A DNA stretch of 64,000 nucleotides from Taishania sp045629585 (GCA_045629585.1 JAZQRM010000083.1:1-64000); one strand, 5' to 3'; counted from the stretch's first letter, positions 46,522 to 54,535 are shown. Notes: generated from the sequence alone by a model not told the origin. Made by a program: numbers and translations.

Positions 46522-46529
46522 CAAAAATA
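46522..46529 (-). promoter_or_regulatory. -7 promoter element of lepA
   Basis: TATTTTTG on the minus strand matches TAnnTTTG, 41 bases before the ATG, giving a leader of about 35 bases. Confidence 0.45.
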
Positions 46530-46577
46530 GTTTAAAAAAATGAAATTAAGGTCTTATTCCTTGTCATGAAGTGTTAT

Positions 46578-46662
46578 AAATGCAAAAGAGAGAAGCTTTA
46601 ACCTCTCTCTTTTACATAACCTAAAACTACTACTTATGAAAACTAACTCTTATATTCTTTAA
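46578..46662. repeat. Triplicated hairpin element, copy 1
   Basis: A 10-bp stem (46584-46593 with 46604-46613), then a conserved block ACATAACCTAAAACTACTAC and TTATGAAAACTAACTCT. On the plus strand an ATG at 46636 opens an 8-codon frame (MKTNSYIL). Compared with copies 2 and 3 the stem differs on both arms (GAGAGA/TCTCTC against GAGAAGA/TCTTCTC) but still pairs. Confidence 0.8.
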
Positions 46663-46956
46663 CAACATTTATTTTATCTGAAGTAGATTATAAATGTGTG
46701 ATTGTGTCTTATTGTAAATTTAAAACCCTTTTTTCGATCTAGCAAAAAACTTTTGATTCTTTAACATTGTTTAATCTATTGGTAACTAGGGTGATAGTTT
46801 TTTTGTTTAGTCTAAATGAGAATAAGTTGTCTTTTACGTATAGCAGCCATATTTCAAAACGGGGATGCTATAATTTATTAATTCATTGATTAATAGATAA
46901 TAAGCGTGCCATAAAAAGTTTTATTTTAAGGATTGATTTCAAGTTGAATAGATTGT

Positions 46957-47047
46957 AAAATACAAAAGAGAAGAACTAACAATCTTCTCTTTTGCATAAC
47001 CTAAACTACTACTACTTATGAAAACTAACTTTTACTATTTAGGATAA
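46957..47047. repeat. Triplicated hairpin element, copy 2
   Basis: An 11-bp stem (46964-46974 with 46983-46993), loop ACTAACAA, then GCATAACCTAAACTACTAC and TTATGAAAACTAACTTT. The frame from ATG 47018 encodes 9 residues (MKTNFYYLG). About 90% identical to copy 3 over ~80 bases. Confidence 0.85.
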
Positions 47048-47191
47048 TATCAAATGCCATGCCACATTTTGTGTTTGACATGTTTACCTGTTAATATTTT
47101 GAGCTTTTTTTAAATACGGTTTTAAAGTGTTGAAATGGGAGGCTCGTGATTTTTTTGTTTGATTGTTTTATCCAATAATATGGATTGACAT

Positions 47192-47280
47192 AAAATACAA
47201 AAGAGAAGAACTAACGATCTTCTCTTTTATATAACCTAAACTACTACTACTTATGAAAACTAACTCTTACTACTCTTTAT
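47192..47280. repeat. Triplicated hairpin element, copy 3
   Basis: An 11-bp stem (47199-47209 with 47218-47228), loop ACTAACGA, then ATATAACCTAAACTACTAC and TTATGAAAACTAACTCT. The frame from ATG 47253 runs for 26 codons, so the short frames are not conserved in length. Confidence 0.85.
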
Positions 47281-47328
47281 ATTATAAATGGCGAACCATT
47301 CTAACTATCTATTTTTGCTTAGAACAAA
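47195..47328 (-). ncRNA. Candidate small RNA ending in the copy 3 hairpin
   Basis: On the minus strand a TAACTTTG -7 element (47342-47335) predicts a start near 47328. Transcription would run through the conserved block and end at the 11-bp hairpin (47228-47199), which on this strand is followed by the T-rich GTATTTTA. Length ~130 bases. Equivalent promoters were not found for copies 1 and 2, so this is tentative. Confidence 0.3.
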
Positions 47329-47478
47329 GTTAAGGTTTTTATGATTTTACATCAAAATTTATCACCATCATTAACAATTTATTGTGAGTTTTTGTGTGAA
47401 TTATCCTAAAATGCAAATCAATTAACGTTTAATTAACCATTGATTATCAGTTGTTTCAACTCTGCAAACATTAATATG

Positions 47479-47511
47479 TTTGTATTTTAAAGTGAAAGGC
47501 ATTTAACTTTG
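47479..47511 (+). promoter_or_regulatory. Promoter of ftsX
   Basis: TTTG (47479-47482), 21 bases, then TAACTTTG (47504-47511): both Bacteroidota promoter elements are present. Predicted +1 is near 47518, downstream of the GTG at 47511, which rules that codon out as the start. Confidence 0.6.
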
Positions 47512-47549
47512 TGAATGGTGTTTTATCTTTAGCTTACATTTATTTTACA

Positions 47550-48428
47550 ATGATTAAATATAATAAGCGGGGAATCCGTACTGGATATATAGCAACAATC
47601 GTTGGTATTGCATTGGTTTTATTTATTATAAGTATACTCATAGGAGGTACTATGGCGATTGATTATATCCAAAAACAGGCTAAAGAGTCTTTTCAAGCCG
47701 ATGTTTTTTTTCAAGCTGATGTGTCAGATGAAGATATAAAGGCGATTGAAATGGAAGTCAGAAATTGGGATGAAGTTCATGCTGTTCGTTTCGTTAATTC
47801 TGAACAAGCGATTAATGAAATTGCAGGCCTTGATGTGAAAGGTCAAGAGATACTAGAAATATTAGATGGTGCGATTGTCATACCTAGTAATGTTACATTT
47901 TCTCCAAAAGCGGAATATGCTAATGTTGATGGGATGGCTATGATCACGTCAAAAATTAAGAACCAATTTAAAGAAGAAGTAGATACCGTTGATTATAACG
48001 TTGCTAGTTTGGAAAAGGTTAATTTAGGGTTTAAGAAATTTGTATATCTATTCGGAATAATCGCTTTGATTTTAGTTGTGGTTGCCTTATCTTTAATCAA
48101 TAACACAATTCGTCTGGCTCTATATGCTGAGCGTTTCAATATCAAGACCATGCAACTTGTTGGTGCAAGTAACCAGTTTATTCGGAGTCCATATTTGAAA
48201 AAGGCTTTAGCAAATGGTGTTTTATCTGCCATAATAGGTTTTGCCCTTTTTTTGGCAGTTATACAAATTATTGAAGCGAATTATAACTTTATTGATATTT
48301 ATCTTAGTTATAAAATCATGGGTCTTTTATTAGCTACTTTGGTTATTATCGGTATTACTATTAGTTATTTTGCAACTTGGTTTGCTTTGAATAAATATTT
48401 GCGAACACAACTAAATGATTTATATTAA
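47550..48428 (+). CDS. ftsX: Cell division protein FtsX
   Basis: 292 residues from the ATG at 47550; a longer frame from GTG 47511 is excluded by the promoter position. One helix near the N-terminus (~14-36), an extracytoplasmic domain (~40-165), and three C-terminal helices with LVVVALSLINNTIRLALYA and MQLVGASNQFIRSPYL, the FtsX signature. With FtsE it controls peptidoglycan hydrolases at the septum. Heads a run of five closely spaced genes (ftsX, DUF3098, uppP, truB, then queA). Confidence 0.93.
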   Translation: MIKYNKRGIRTGYIATIVGIALVLFIISILIGGTMAIDYIQKQAKESFQADVFFQADVSDEDIKAIEMEVRNWDEVHAVRFVNSEQAINEIAGLDVKGQEILEILDGAIVIPSNVTFSPKAEYANVDGMAMITSKIKNQFKEEVDTVDYNVASLEKVNLGFKKFVYLFGIIALILVVVALSLINNTIRLALYAERFNIKTMQLVGASNQFIRSPYLKKALANGVLSAIIGFALFLAVIQIIEANYNFIDIYLSYKIMGLLLATLVIIGITISYFATWFALNKYLRTQLNDLY

Positions 48429-48440
48429 CTTTGAATTATT

Positions 48441-48686
48441 ATGAGTAATAAATTCTTGCATTTCGGTTTTAAAAAAGAAAACACTAAGTTTTTGTTAATT
48501 GGTTTAGCGGTTAACATTCTAGGTTATATATTGATGATTGGTGGTGGATCTACAGATCCAGAAGTATTCAATGCGGATGCTTTATTCAGTGACGTTCGTA
48601 TGAAAGTTTCGCCAGTTTTGATCCTAGCGGGCTTTGGGATTATCATTTATTCTTTAATGCGTAAACCGAAGAATCCCGTTAAATAA
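48441..48686 (+). CDS. DUF3098 small membrane protein
   Basis: 81 residues with two transmembrane helices (~17-36 and ~58-74). The opening FHFGFKKENTKFLLIG-like region and the 'GGGSTDPEVFNADALFSDVRMKVSPVLILAGF' segment fit DUF3098, a Bacteroidota family typically found between ftsX and uppP as here. Function unknown, probably tied to cell-envelope synthesis. 12 bases after ftsX; its stop overlaps the uppP start by one base. Confidence 0.85.
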   Translation: MSNKFLHFGFKKENTKFLLIGLAVNILGYILMIGGGSTDPEVFNADALFSDVRMKVSPVLILAGFGIIIYSLMRKPKNPVK

Positions 48687-49480
48687 TGAATATTATTCAG
48701 GCGATAATCCTTGCAATTATTGAAGGGTTAACAGAATTTTTACCTGTTTCTTCAACAGGTCACATGATTATTGCGTCCTCTTTGATGGGGATTGCAGAGG
48801 AGAATTTCACAAAACTATTTACCATAGTCATTCAGTTAGGTGCTATTCTTTCAGTGGTGGTTTTGTATTTTAAGAAGTTCTTTCAATCGATAAACTTTTA
48901 TGTAAAATTGTTTGTTGCTTTTTTACCAGCAGCTTTTTTCGGTATTCTGTTGAGTGATTACATCGATGAATTACTAGAAAATCCATTAACTGTTGGTATT
49001 TCTCTCTTTGTTGGCGGTGTCATATTGCTATTTGTGGATAAATGGTTTAATAAGGATGAAATTACGGATGAAAAAGACATTGATTTTAAGACAGCTTTGA
49101 AGATTGGTTTTTTTCAGTGTATTGCCATGATACCTGGTGTTTCTCGATCTGCCGCTACTATTGTTGGGGGTATGTCTCAAAAATTATCAAGAAAAGCAGC
49201 TGCGGAGTTTTCTTTCTTTCTTGCTGTTCCAACCATGTTTGGAGCGACCGCTAAAAAGGTTTATGATTTCGTTAAAGATGGAACGTCATTTACAGGAGAG
49301 CAGATTAATTTATTGATTATTGGAAATGTCGTAGCGTTTATTGTAGCCTTACTTGCTATAAAAACATTTATCGGTTTTTTAAATAAGAACGGATTTAAAA
49401 TATTTGGTTATTACCGTATAGTTATTGGATTGATCATTATTATATTACTACTATCTGGAGTTGAGTTAAATATCGTATAA
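48686..49480 (+). CDS. uppP: Undecaprenyl-diphosphatase
   Basis: 264 residues, eight transmembrane helices. The BacA signatures EGLTEFLPVSSTGH (residues 13-26) and PGVSRSAAT (catalytic Arg and Ser) are both intact. It removes a phosphate from undecaprenyl diphosphate to recycle the lipid carrier for peptidoglycan and polysaccharide. Start overlaps the DUF3098 stop; truB follows 3 bases downstream. Confidence 0.96.
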   Translation: MNIIQAIILAIIEGLTEFLPVSSTGHMIIASSLMGIAEENFTKLFTIVIQLGAILSVVVLYFKKFFQSINFYVKLFVAFLPAAFFGILLSDYIDELLENPLTVGISLFVGGVILLFVDKWFNKDEITDEKDIDFKTALKIGFFQCIAMIPGVSRSAATIVGGMSQKLSRKAAAEFSFFLAVPTMFGATAKKVYDFVKDGTSFTGEQINLLIIGNVVAFIVALLAIKTFIGFLNKNGFKIFGYYRIVIGLIIIILLLSGVELNIV

Positions 49481-49483
49481 TTA

Positions 49484-50182
49484 ATGTTAAGAGAATTTGC
49501 GCAAGCACAAACAATCTTAGTGGACAAGCCATTAGGTTGGACATCATTTGATGTAGTAAATAAATTGAGATGGAATCTGAAGCAGGCTTTAAAAGTGAAA
49601 AACATTAAAGTGGGTCATGCAGGAACATTGGATCCTTTAGCAACAGGGCTTCTTGTCTTGTGTATAGGGAAGGATACCAAGAAGATAGACCAGATCATGC
49701 CAGGTGAAAAGGAATATACAGGAAAAATATTATTGGGAAAAACTACACCTTCTTACGATTTAGAAAGTGAATTTGATCAGGAATATCCTGTTGATCATAT
49801 TACGAATGAATTATTGGAAGAAGTAAGGTTGTCTTTCATTGGTGCGCAGCAACAGGTTCCGCCAATCTTTTCAGCGAAACAAGTAGACGGAAAAAGAGCT
49901 TATGATTTAGCGAGAGCAGGGAAGGAAGTGGAGTTAAAACCCAATGCTATTACAATCTCTAGTTTTGATATTGATGCAAGCAATTTTCCAGAAATATCTT
50001 TCCGTGTATGTTGTTCCAAAGGGACCTATATCCGTTCAATAGCTTCCGACTTTGGAAAGAAACTGAACAGTGGCGGCACTCTAATCGAGTTGCGTAGAAC
50101 GCGTTCTGGAGATTTCTCAATTGCGCAAGCAAAGAGTGTTGATGAATGGATTGATTTTATTCGCCAATCGCCCGTTGAATAG
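49484..50182 (+). CDS. truB: tRNA pseudouridine(55) synthase
   Basis: 232 residues. The catalytic segment GHAGTLDPLATGLLVL carries the active-site Asp; KPLGWTSFDVVNKLR and the KGTYIRSIASDFG motif follow the family. It makes pseudouridine 55 in the T-loop of tRNAs. The C-terminal PUA-like part is short, as in many Bacteroidota. Part of the ftsX-uppP-truB run. Confidence 0.95.
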   Translation: MLREFAQAQTILVDKPLGWTSFDVVNKLRWNLKQALKVKNIKVGHAGTLDPLATGLLVLCIGKDTKKIDQIMPGEKEYTGKILLGKTTPSYDLESEFDQEYPVDHITNELLEEVRLSFIGAQQQVPPIFSAKQVDGKRAYDLARAGKEVELKPNAITISSFDIDASNFPEISFRVCCSKGTYIRSIASDFGKKLNSGGTLIELRRTRSGDFSIAQAKSVDEWIDFIRQSPVE

Positions 50183-50245
50183 CCATATAAATCATTCACA
50201 ATTTTTGTATAGTGTGATTGTTGCCTAAATGACGTCATTTTTTTG

Positions 50246-50253
50246 TAGCTTTG
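50246..50253 (+). promoter_or_regulatory. -7 promoter element of queA
   Basis: TAGCTTTG matches TAnnTTTG, 32 bases before the ATG at 50286; GTTG at 50220-50223 could serve as -33 (spacing 22). Confidence 0.45.
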
Positions 50254-50285
50254 CACTCTTATATTAGTACTAAAGTCATTTCATC

Positions 50286-51344
50286 ATGAGTAAAATGAAA
50301 CTTTCAGAATTCAGCTTTGACCTACCACAGGAGTTGATTTCAGAATACCCAGCAGAAAATAGAGACGAAGCGAAATTGATGGTTATTCACCGCGAGTCTG
50401 GAAAAATTGAGCACAAACTGTTCAAAGACATCGTTAATTATTTCTCTGACGGTGACGTTATGATTCGTAATAATACGAAGGTTTTCCCCGCGCGTATGTA
50501 CGGAAACAAAGAAAAGACTGGTGCTAAAATTGAGGTTTTTTTATTGCGAGAATTGAACAGAGAGAGCCTTTTATGGGATGTTTTGGTTGATCCAGCAAGA
50601 AAGATTCGAATTGGTAATAAATTATACTTCGGAGAAGATGATTCTTTGGTAGCAGAAGTAATTGATAATACGACTTCACGTGGACGTACTTTGCGTTTTC
50701 TTTTTGAAGGAACTTATGAGGAATTTAAAGCTAAAATCACTGAATTAGGCGAAACTCCACTACCTAAGTACATTAAAAGAGAAGTGGAACCTACCGATGA
50801 AGAGCGTTACCAAACTATTTTCGCATCAGAAGAGGGTGCTGTTGCCGCTCCAACTGCAGGGCTACATTTTTCTAGAGAATTGTTAAAGCGTTTAGAGTTA
50901 AAGGGTGTTAATTTTGCAGAGGTAACTTTACATATTGGTTTAGGAACATTTAGACCTGTTGAAGTTGAAGACTTGACAAAACACAAGATGGATTCTGAAC
51001 AAGTGATTATCTCTCAAAAAACGGCAGACATCGTTAACGAAGGAATTAAGAATAGAAAACGAATTTGTGCTATTGGTACAACTTCTATGCGTTCTATTGA
51101 AACATCCGTATCAACTGAAGGTTTATTAAAACCATATGATGGATGGACGAATAAGTTTATTTTTCCACCTTATGATTTCTCAATCGCGAATTGTATGGTG
51201 ACTAATTTCCACACGCCTTTATCCACTTTATTAATGATGATTTCAGCATTTTGTGGTCATGAATTGATGATGGAGGCATATGACACTGCAATTAAAGAAA
51301 AATACAAGTTCTATTCGTATGGTGATGCGATGTTGATTTTGTAA
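50286..51344 (+). CDS. queA: S-adenosylmethionine:tRNA ribosyltransferase-isomerase
   Basis: 352 residues, usual length; the ATG at 50295 is an alternative start. Family segments PAENRDEAKLMVIHR, VMIRNNTKVFPARM, AAPTAGLHFS and CMVTNFHTPLSTLLMM are present. It builds epoxyqueuosine in tRNA by transferring the ribosyl part of SAM; QueG (39941) then reduces it, so both late steps of queuosine synthesis are in this window. Own promoter and a strong terminator. Confidence 0.96.
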   Translation: MSKMKLSEFSFDLPQELISEYPAENRDEAKLMVIHRESGKIEHKLFKDIVNYFSDGDVMIRNNTKVFPARMYGNKEKTGAKIEVFLLRELNRESLLWDVLVDPARKIRIGNKLYFGEDDSLVAEVIDNTTSRGRTLRFLFEGTYEEFKAKITELGETPLPKYIKREVEPTDEERYQTIFASEEGAVAAPTAGLHFSRELLKRLELKGVNFAEVTLHIGLGTFRPVEVEDLTKHKMDSEQVIISQKTADIVNEGIKNRKRICAIGTTSMRSIETSVSTEGLLKPYDGWTNKFIFPPYDFSIANCMVTNFHTPLSTLLMMISAFCGHELMMEAYDTAIKEKYKFYSYGDAMLIL

Positions 51345-51367
51345 TGATATATAATCATTGTTTTATG

Positions 51368-51396
51368 ATAGGGACTCTTTTTTTAAGAGTCCCTAT
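51368..51396 (+). terminator. Intrinsic terminator of queA
   Basis: A perfect 12-bp stem (51368-51379 with 51385-51396), T loop, followed by a T-rich tract. Confidence 0.92.
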
Positions 51397-51448
51397 TTTA
51401 TTTATGTTAGATTTTAGTTCTGTTTAGCTTCATTCAGACTTTATTTAG

Positions 51449-51456
51449 TAATTTTG
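51449..51456 (+). promoter_or_regulatory. -7 promoter element of the ctaB operon
   Basis: TAATTTTG matches TAnnTTTG and overlaps the GTG at 51456; it predicts +1 near 51463 and so supports the ATG at 51480 as the ctaB start. Confidence 0.5.
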
Positions 51457-51479
51457 TGGTTCAAAAGAAACATTTACCA

Positions 51480-52367
51480 ATGGGAGGCAATAAAATCAAG
51501 GCCTATTTAGTTTTTACTAAATTTCGATTGGCTTTCACAGTCGTTATTTCAGCTGTTTTAGGTTATATTTTCAATGATGGTAGTTCATGGTTGGATGGAT
51601 TGTTTGTTTTCGTTGGTGGAGCTTTAGTTACAGCCGCCGCTAACGGGTCAAACCAAATTTGGGAGCGTGAGGTAGATGCTAAGATGGCAAGAACGCAGAA
51701 TCGTCCGTTAATTACAGGTGATATGAGTGTCAAAGAAGCCTATATTGTTGTTGTTGTAAGTTTAATCGTTGGGACGTTCTTGTTATGGAAAATTAATCTG
51801 TTAAGTGCTATTTTAGGTTTAGCATCTTATATTTCTTATGTTTTCATATACACACCTATGAAATTAAAGACGCCATGGGCTGTTTTTGTGGGTGCTTTTC
51901 CTGGAGCTTTACCTCCTATGATTGGTGCTGTTGCAGCTGGTGGTGAGTTTGGATTGGTTCCAGGAGTTCTGTTTTTTGTTCAATTTGTTTGGCAATTTCC
52001 ACATTTTTGGTCGATTGCATGGATTACCCATGAGGATTATCAAAAGGGTGGATTTTTCTTATTGCCTTCTCAGTTTGGGAAGTCAAAGAATTCGGCGTTC
52101 CAGATTGTTCTTTATTCTGCATTTTTGATTCCATTTAGTTTAATCCCATGGTTATTAGGGTGGACGAATGGATTGTCTTTAATATTAATTTCTATCTTAG
52201 GATTATTGTTCTATCTACAAGCTGATCGTTTGTTGCGGACATGCGAGGATAAAGATGCTAAACGCTTGATGTTTGCTTCTATTATCTATTTGCCTTTGAT
52301 TCAAATTATTTACTGTTTAACACGAACAGATTTACCTTTATCAGAGGTAGTTTTTGTCGGAATTTAA
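51480..52367 (+). CDS. ctaB: Protohaem IX farnesyltransferase (haem O synthase)
   Basis: 295 residues from ATG 51480; a GTG 24 bases upstream lies in the promoter. About nine transmembrane helices. The prenyl-binding segment NQIWEREVDAKMARTQNRPL has Glu where many homologues have the first Asp, as I recall for other Bacteroidota. It makes haem O for the aa3-type oxidase encoded at 35639-38813. First gene of ctaB-cox3-cox3-cox4-sco-sco-DUF420, 11 bases ahead of the next gene. Confidence 0.94.
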   Translation: MGGNKIKAYLVFTKFRLAFTVVISAVLGYIFNDGSSWLDGLFVFVGGALVTAAANGSNQIWEREVDAKMARTQNRPLITGDMSVKEAYIVVVVSLIVGTFLLWKINLLSAILGLASYISYVFIYTPMKLKTPWAVFVGAFPGALPPMIGAVAAGGEFGLVPGVLFFVQFVWQFPHFWSIAWITHEDYQKGGFFLLPSQFGKSKNSAFQIVLYSAFLIPFSLIPWLLGWTNGLSLILISILGLLFYLQADRLLRTCEDKDAKRLMFASIIYLPLIQIIYCLTRTDLPLSEVVFVGI

Positions 52368-52377
52368 TTTCAAGTAG

Positions 52378-53439
52378 ATGAAAAAATCATTTGAAGGAGA
52401 GTTAGCCCCTGAAGTGAGGGAGAAGATGAAGAAAAACATCGTTTATTTAGCGATTTTTTCTATAGTGATGATGTTTGCAGGGTTGACTTCGGCATATATT
52501 GTGTCGATGGGTGATTCTTTTTGGGTGAAGATTGCTTTGCCACCCGCTTTTTATGTGAGTACAGCGATAATCATTATTAGTAGTTTAACTTTCTTTTTGG
52601 CGATAAGAAAAGCACGTCAAAATAACAAGAAAGGTTTGTGTGTATGGATAAGTTTAACCTTCTTGTTGGGTATTGGTTTTGCTATTTCTCAATTCAAAGG
52701 TTATGAAGAGTTAAGTTCTAGAGGGGTTCATTTTAGTTTTAACTCGATTTTGGTTAATGAAGGTCGTTATGGTGATTATTACACGCTTAAGTATAAGGGA
52801 GACCACCTTTTAGTAGATGGAAATAATTATATTATTGCAGGTAAAACACTTTCTAATGACCAGAAGTTGCCAATTCAAGAGATTGGTAAGCAATTAGAAT
52901 TTGCGGATAATGATTCTGGAATAGCCAACCTGAAGGGGTATGGTGATGTGTTTGAGATTTATTACGAAGGAACTCCATTGACTTATGTAGATGGCAATTT
53001 TGTTAAAGTAAATGGGGAGATTGTTGGTAATCATGATTTATACCGTCTTCGCAGATGGGCAGAGCATATTCGTGACGGAAGGGGTGATTTTTTCATTTCT
53101 GGAGAGTTAGGAAAAGATTTTGACATTTTTTATAAGAATCAAAAGTTAGAATATCATGATAGAGCAATTTATTATGATGGCCAAAAATTGAAGCCTTATT
53201 TATTGAATAAAGCGATGGACTCTGCAGACACTGCATCCTCTTATTTATACATAATTACAGTGTTACATTTGTTGCATATTATCGGTACTTTATTATTCAT
53301 GATAGGGACCTTAATTTATTCTTTTTCAGGAAAATATTCTAGTGGAGATTCCCTTGGTTTGAGGGCGACTGGAATTTTCTGGCATTTTTTAGGGTTATTA
53401 TGGCTCTATTTATTACTATTTTTACTTTTTATTCATTAA
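52378..53439 (+). CDS. Haem-copper oxidase subunit III-like protein with a repeat-containing insert
   Basis: 353 residues. Five transmembrane helices (~22-44, 58-76, 88-106, 290-312, 327-350) of the COX3 type, with 'HLLHIIGTLLFM' and the C-terminal 'ATGIFWHFLGLLWLYLLLF'. A ~165-residue soluble insert (~115-280) separates helices 3 and 4 and contains tandem 57-residue repeats. It lies directly before a second subunit III gene, so it is probably a structural partner in the oxidase. Divergent N-terminal part; the COX3 call rests on the last two helices and on context. Confidence 0.85.
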   Translation: MKKSFEGELAPEVREKMKKNIVYLAIFSIVMMFAGLTSAYIVSMGDSFWVKIALPPAFYVSTAIIIISSLTFFLAIRKARQNNKKGLCVWISLTFLLGIGFAISQFKGYEELSSRGVHFSFNSILVNEGRYGDYYTLKYKGDHLLVDGNNYIIAGKTLSNDQKLPIQEIGKQLEFADNDSGIANLKGYGDVFEIYYEGTPLTYVDGNFVKVNGEIVGNHDLYRLRRWAEHIRDGRGDFFISGELGKDFDIFYKNQKLEYHDRAIYYDGQKLKPYLLNKAMDSADTASSYLYIITVLHLLHIIGTLLFMIGTLIYSFSGKYSSGDSLGLRATGIFWHFLGLLWLYLLLFLLFIH

Positions 53440-53460
53440 ACTTGCAGAAAAAAATATAAA

Positions 53461-54504
53461 ATGGCTGGACACGACGCTAATTTCGAAAAATTAGAATCAC
53501 TACCAACTTGGGGTGGTAAGGTTTCTCCTTTCAAGACGAGTTATGGGAAAATGATGATGTGGTTCTTCCTAGTCTCAGATGCCTTGACTTTTGGTGGATT
53601 CTTAGTAGGGTACGGATTCTCTAGGTACGCATACCAGGGTTCTTGGCCTATCGGTGAAGAAACTTTTCACTCGATGCCTTTCCTGGAAGGGAATTATCCT
53701 TTGATGTATGTGGCATTAATGACCTTTTTGTTAATCGTATCATCGGTTACTATGGTACTAGCTGTTGAGGCTGGTCACAGAATGGACAAAAAAGGGGTTG
53801 TTAAATGGATGATCGCTACTGTAATTGGAGGTTTCTTCTTCTTAGGTTCTCAGGCTTGGGAGTGGTCACACTTTATTCATGGATCAAAATTTGGTAAAGT
53901 CGAATTATCAGATGGTTCAATGGCTATTGTACATGCAGAAGAATTCGGAGCTTTGAAGAACTTTCAAGTTGTTCAAGCTGGTTCTGTCTATAAGATGGGA
54001 CAAACTTTGACAGATAAGGATATGGACTTGATGCATGAATTTCAACATGCTGCTGAAGCAGGGCATATTCATGATAATAAAATCACTTTGAATGATGGTT
54101 CTGTTGCAACTATAGCTCAAGAACCTTACAAAGGGATGACCCTTGTGATTAAGCAAGCAGGAGCAAAATATAAATTAGATCAAAAGATCTCTGGTGAGGA
54201 AGCTGTTTCTTTATACACAGGTGTAATCAATTCAGGAGAGCCATTGAGAGTTATTTATGGTGCTAATTTGGTGAGAAATGAATACGGACCAAAGCAATAT
54301 GCTCAGTTCTTCTTCTTCATTACTGGTTTCCACGGTTTCCACGTTGCGACAGGGGTTTTGATTAATATCATCATCTTGATTGGAGCAGCTAGAGGTGTTT
54401 ACCAAGCTCGTGGTCATTATGAAATGGTAGAGAAAGCTGGTCTATATTGGCACTTTGTAGATTTAGTGTGGGTATTCGTATTTACATTCTTCTATCTAGT
54501 TTAA
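53461..54504 (+). CDS. Cytochrome c oxidase subunit III with a repeat-containing insert
   Basis: 347 residues. Canonical COX3 stretches: KMMMWFFLVSDALTFGGFLVGYG, 'FFFFITGFHGFHVATGVLIN' and 'YWHFVDLVWVFVFTFFYLV'. Five helices (~30-52, 82-102, 114-134, 280-308, 326-346). A ~140-residue insert between helices 3 and 4 holds two copies of a ~61-residue unit (LSDGS..QAG..YK..Q). It stabilises subunit I and its proton path in the inner membrane. 21 bases after the first subunit III gene. Confidence 0.93.
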   Translation: MAGHDANFEKLESLPTWGGKVSPFKTSYGKMMMWFFLVSDALTFGGFLVGYGFSRYAYQGSWPIGEETFHSMPFLEGNYPLMYVALMTFLLIVSSVTMVLAVEAGHRMDKKGVVKWMIATVIGGFFFLGSQAWEWSHFIHGSKFGKVELSDGSMAIVHAEEFGALKNFQVVQAGSVYKMGQTLTDKDMDLMHEFQHAAEAGHIHDNKITLNDGSVATIAQEPYKGMTLVIKQAGAKYKLDQKISGEEAVSLYTGVINSGEPLRVIYGANLVRNEYGPKQYAQFFFFITGFHGFHVATGVLINIIILIGAARGVYQARGHYEMVEKAGLYWHFVDLVWVFVFTFFYLV

Positions 54505-54535
54505 TTAGGATTTAAACATTTTAAAAGCATATAAA

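Larger units (their letters stand above)
46481..47549. other. 1.07-kb non-coding gap with a triplicated element
   Basis: Between divergent lepA and ftsX there is no plausible protein gene on either strand, no tRNA-like fold and no mobile element. The stretch holds the lepA promoter, three copies of a hairpin-containing element (46578-46662, 46957-47047, 47192-47280), a minus-strand -7 element at 47335-47342 and the ftsX promoter at 47479-47511. The sequence between copies is AT-rich and not repeated. Confidence 0.8.

Noticed and set aside
46578..47280. Mobile element (MITE) explanation for the triplicated element
   Set aside because: No terminal inverted repeats beyond the internal hairpin and no target duplications are visible; not fully excluded without a genome-wide copy search.
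47511..47549. GTG start giving a 13-residue longer FtsX
   Set aside because: The GTG is the last base triplet of the promoter -7 element and upstream of the predicted transcript start.
46481..47549. CRISPR array or tRNA cluster in the repeat-bearing gap
   Set aside because: Only three copies, unequal spacing (~382 and 235 bases), repeats far longer than CRISPR repeats, no cas genes; no cloverleaf fold or CCA end seen.
50183..50245. Terminator after truB
   Set aside because: Only a 5-bp TCACA/TGTGA pairing with a long loop; too weak to call.
51456..51479. GTG start for ctaB
   Set aside because: Overlaps the TAATTTTG promoter element; the ATG at 51480 matches the family N-terminus.
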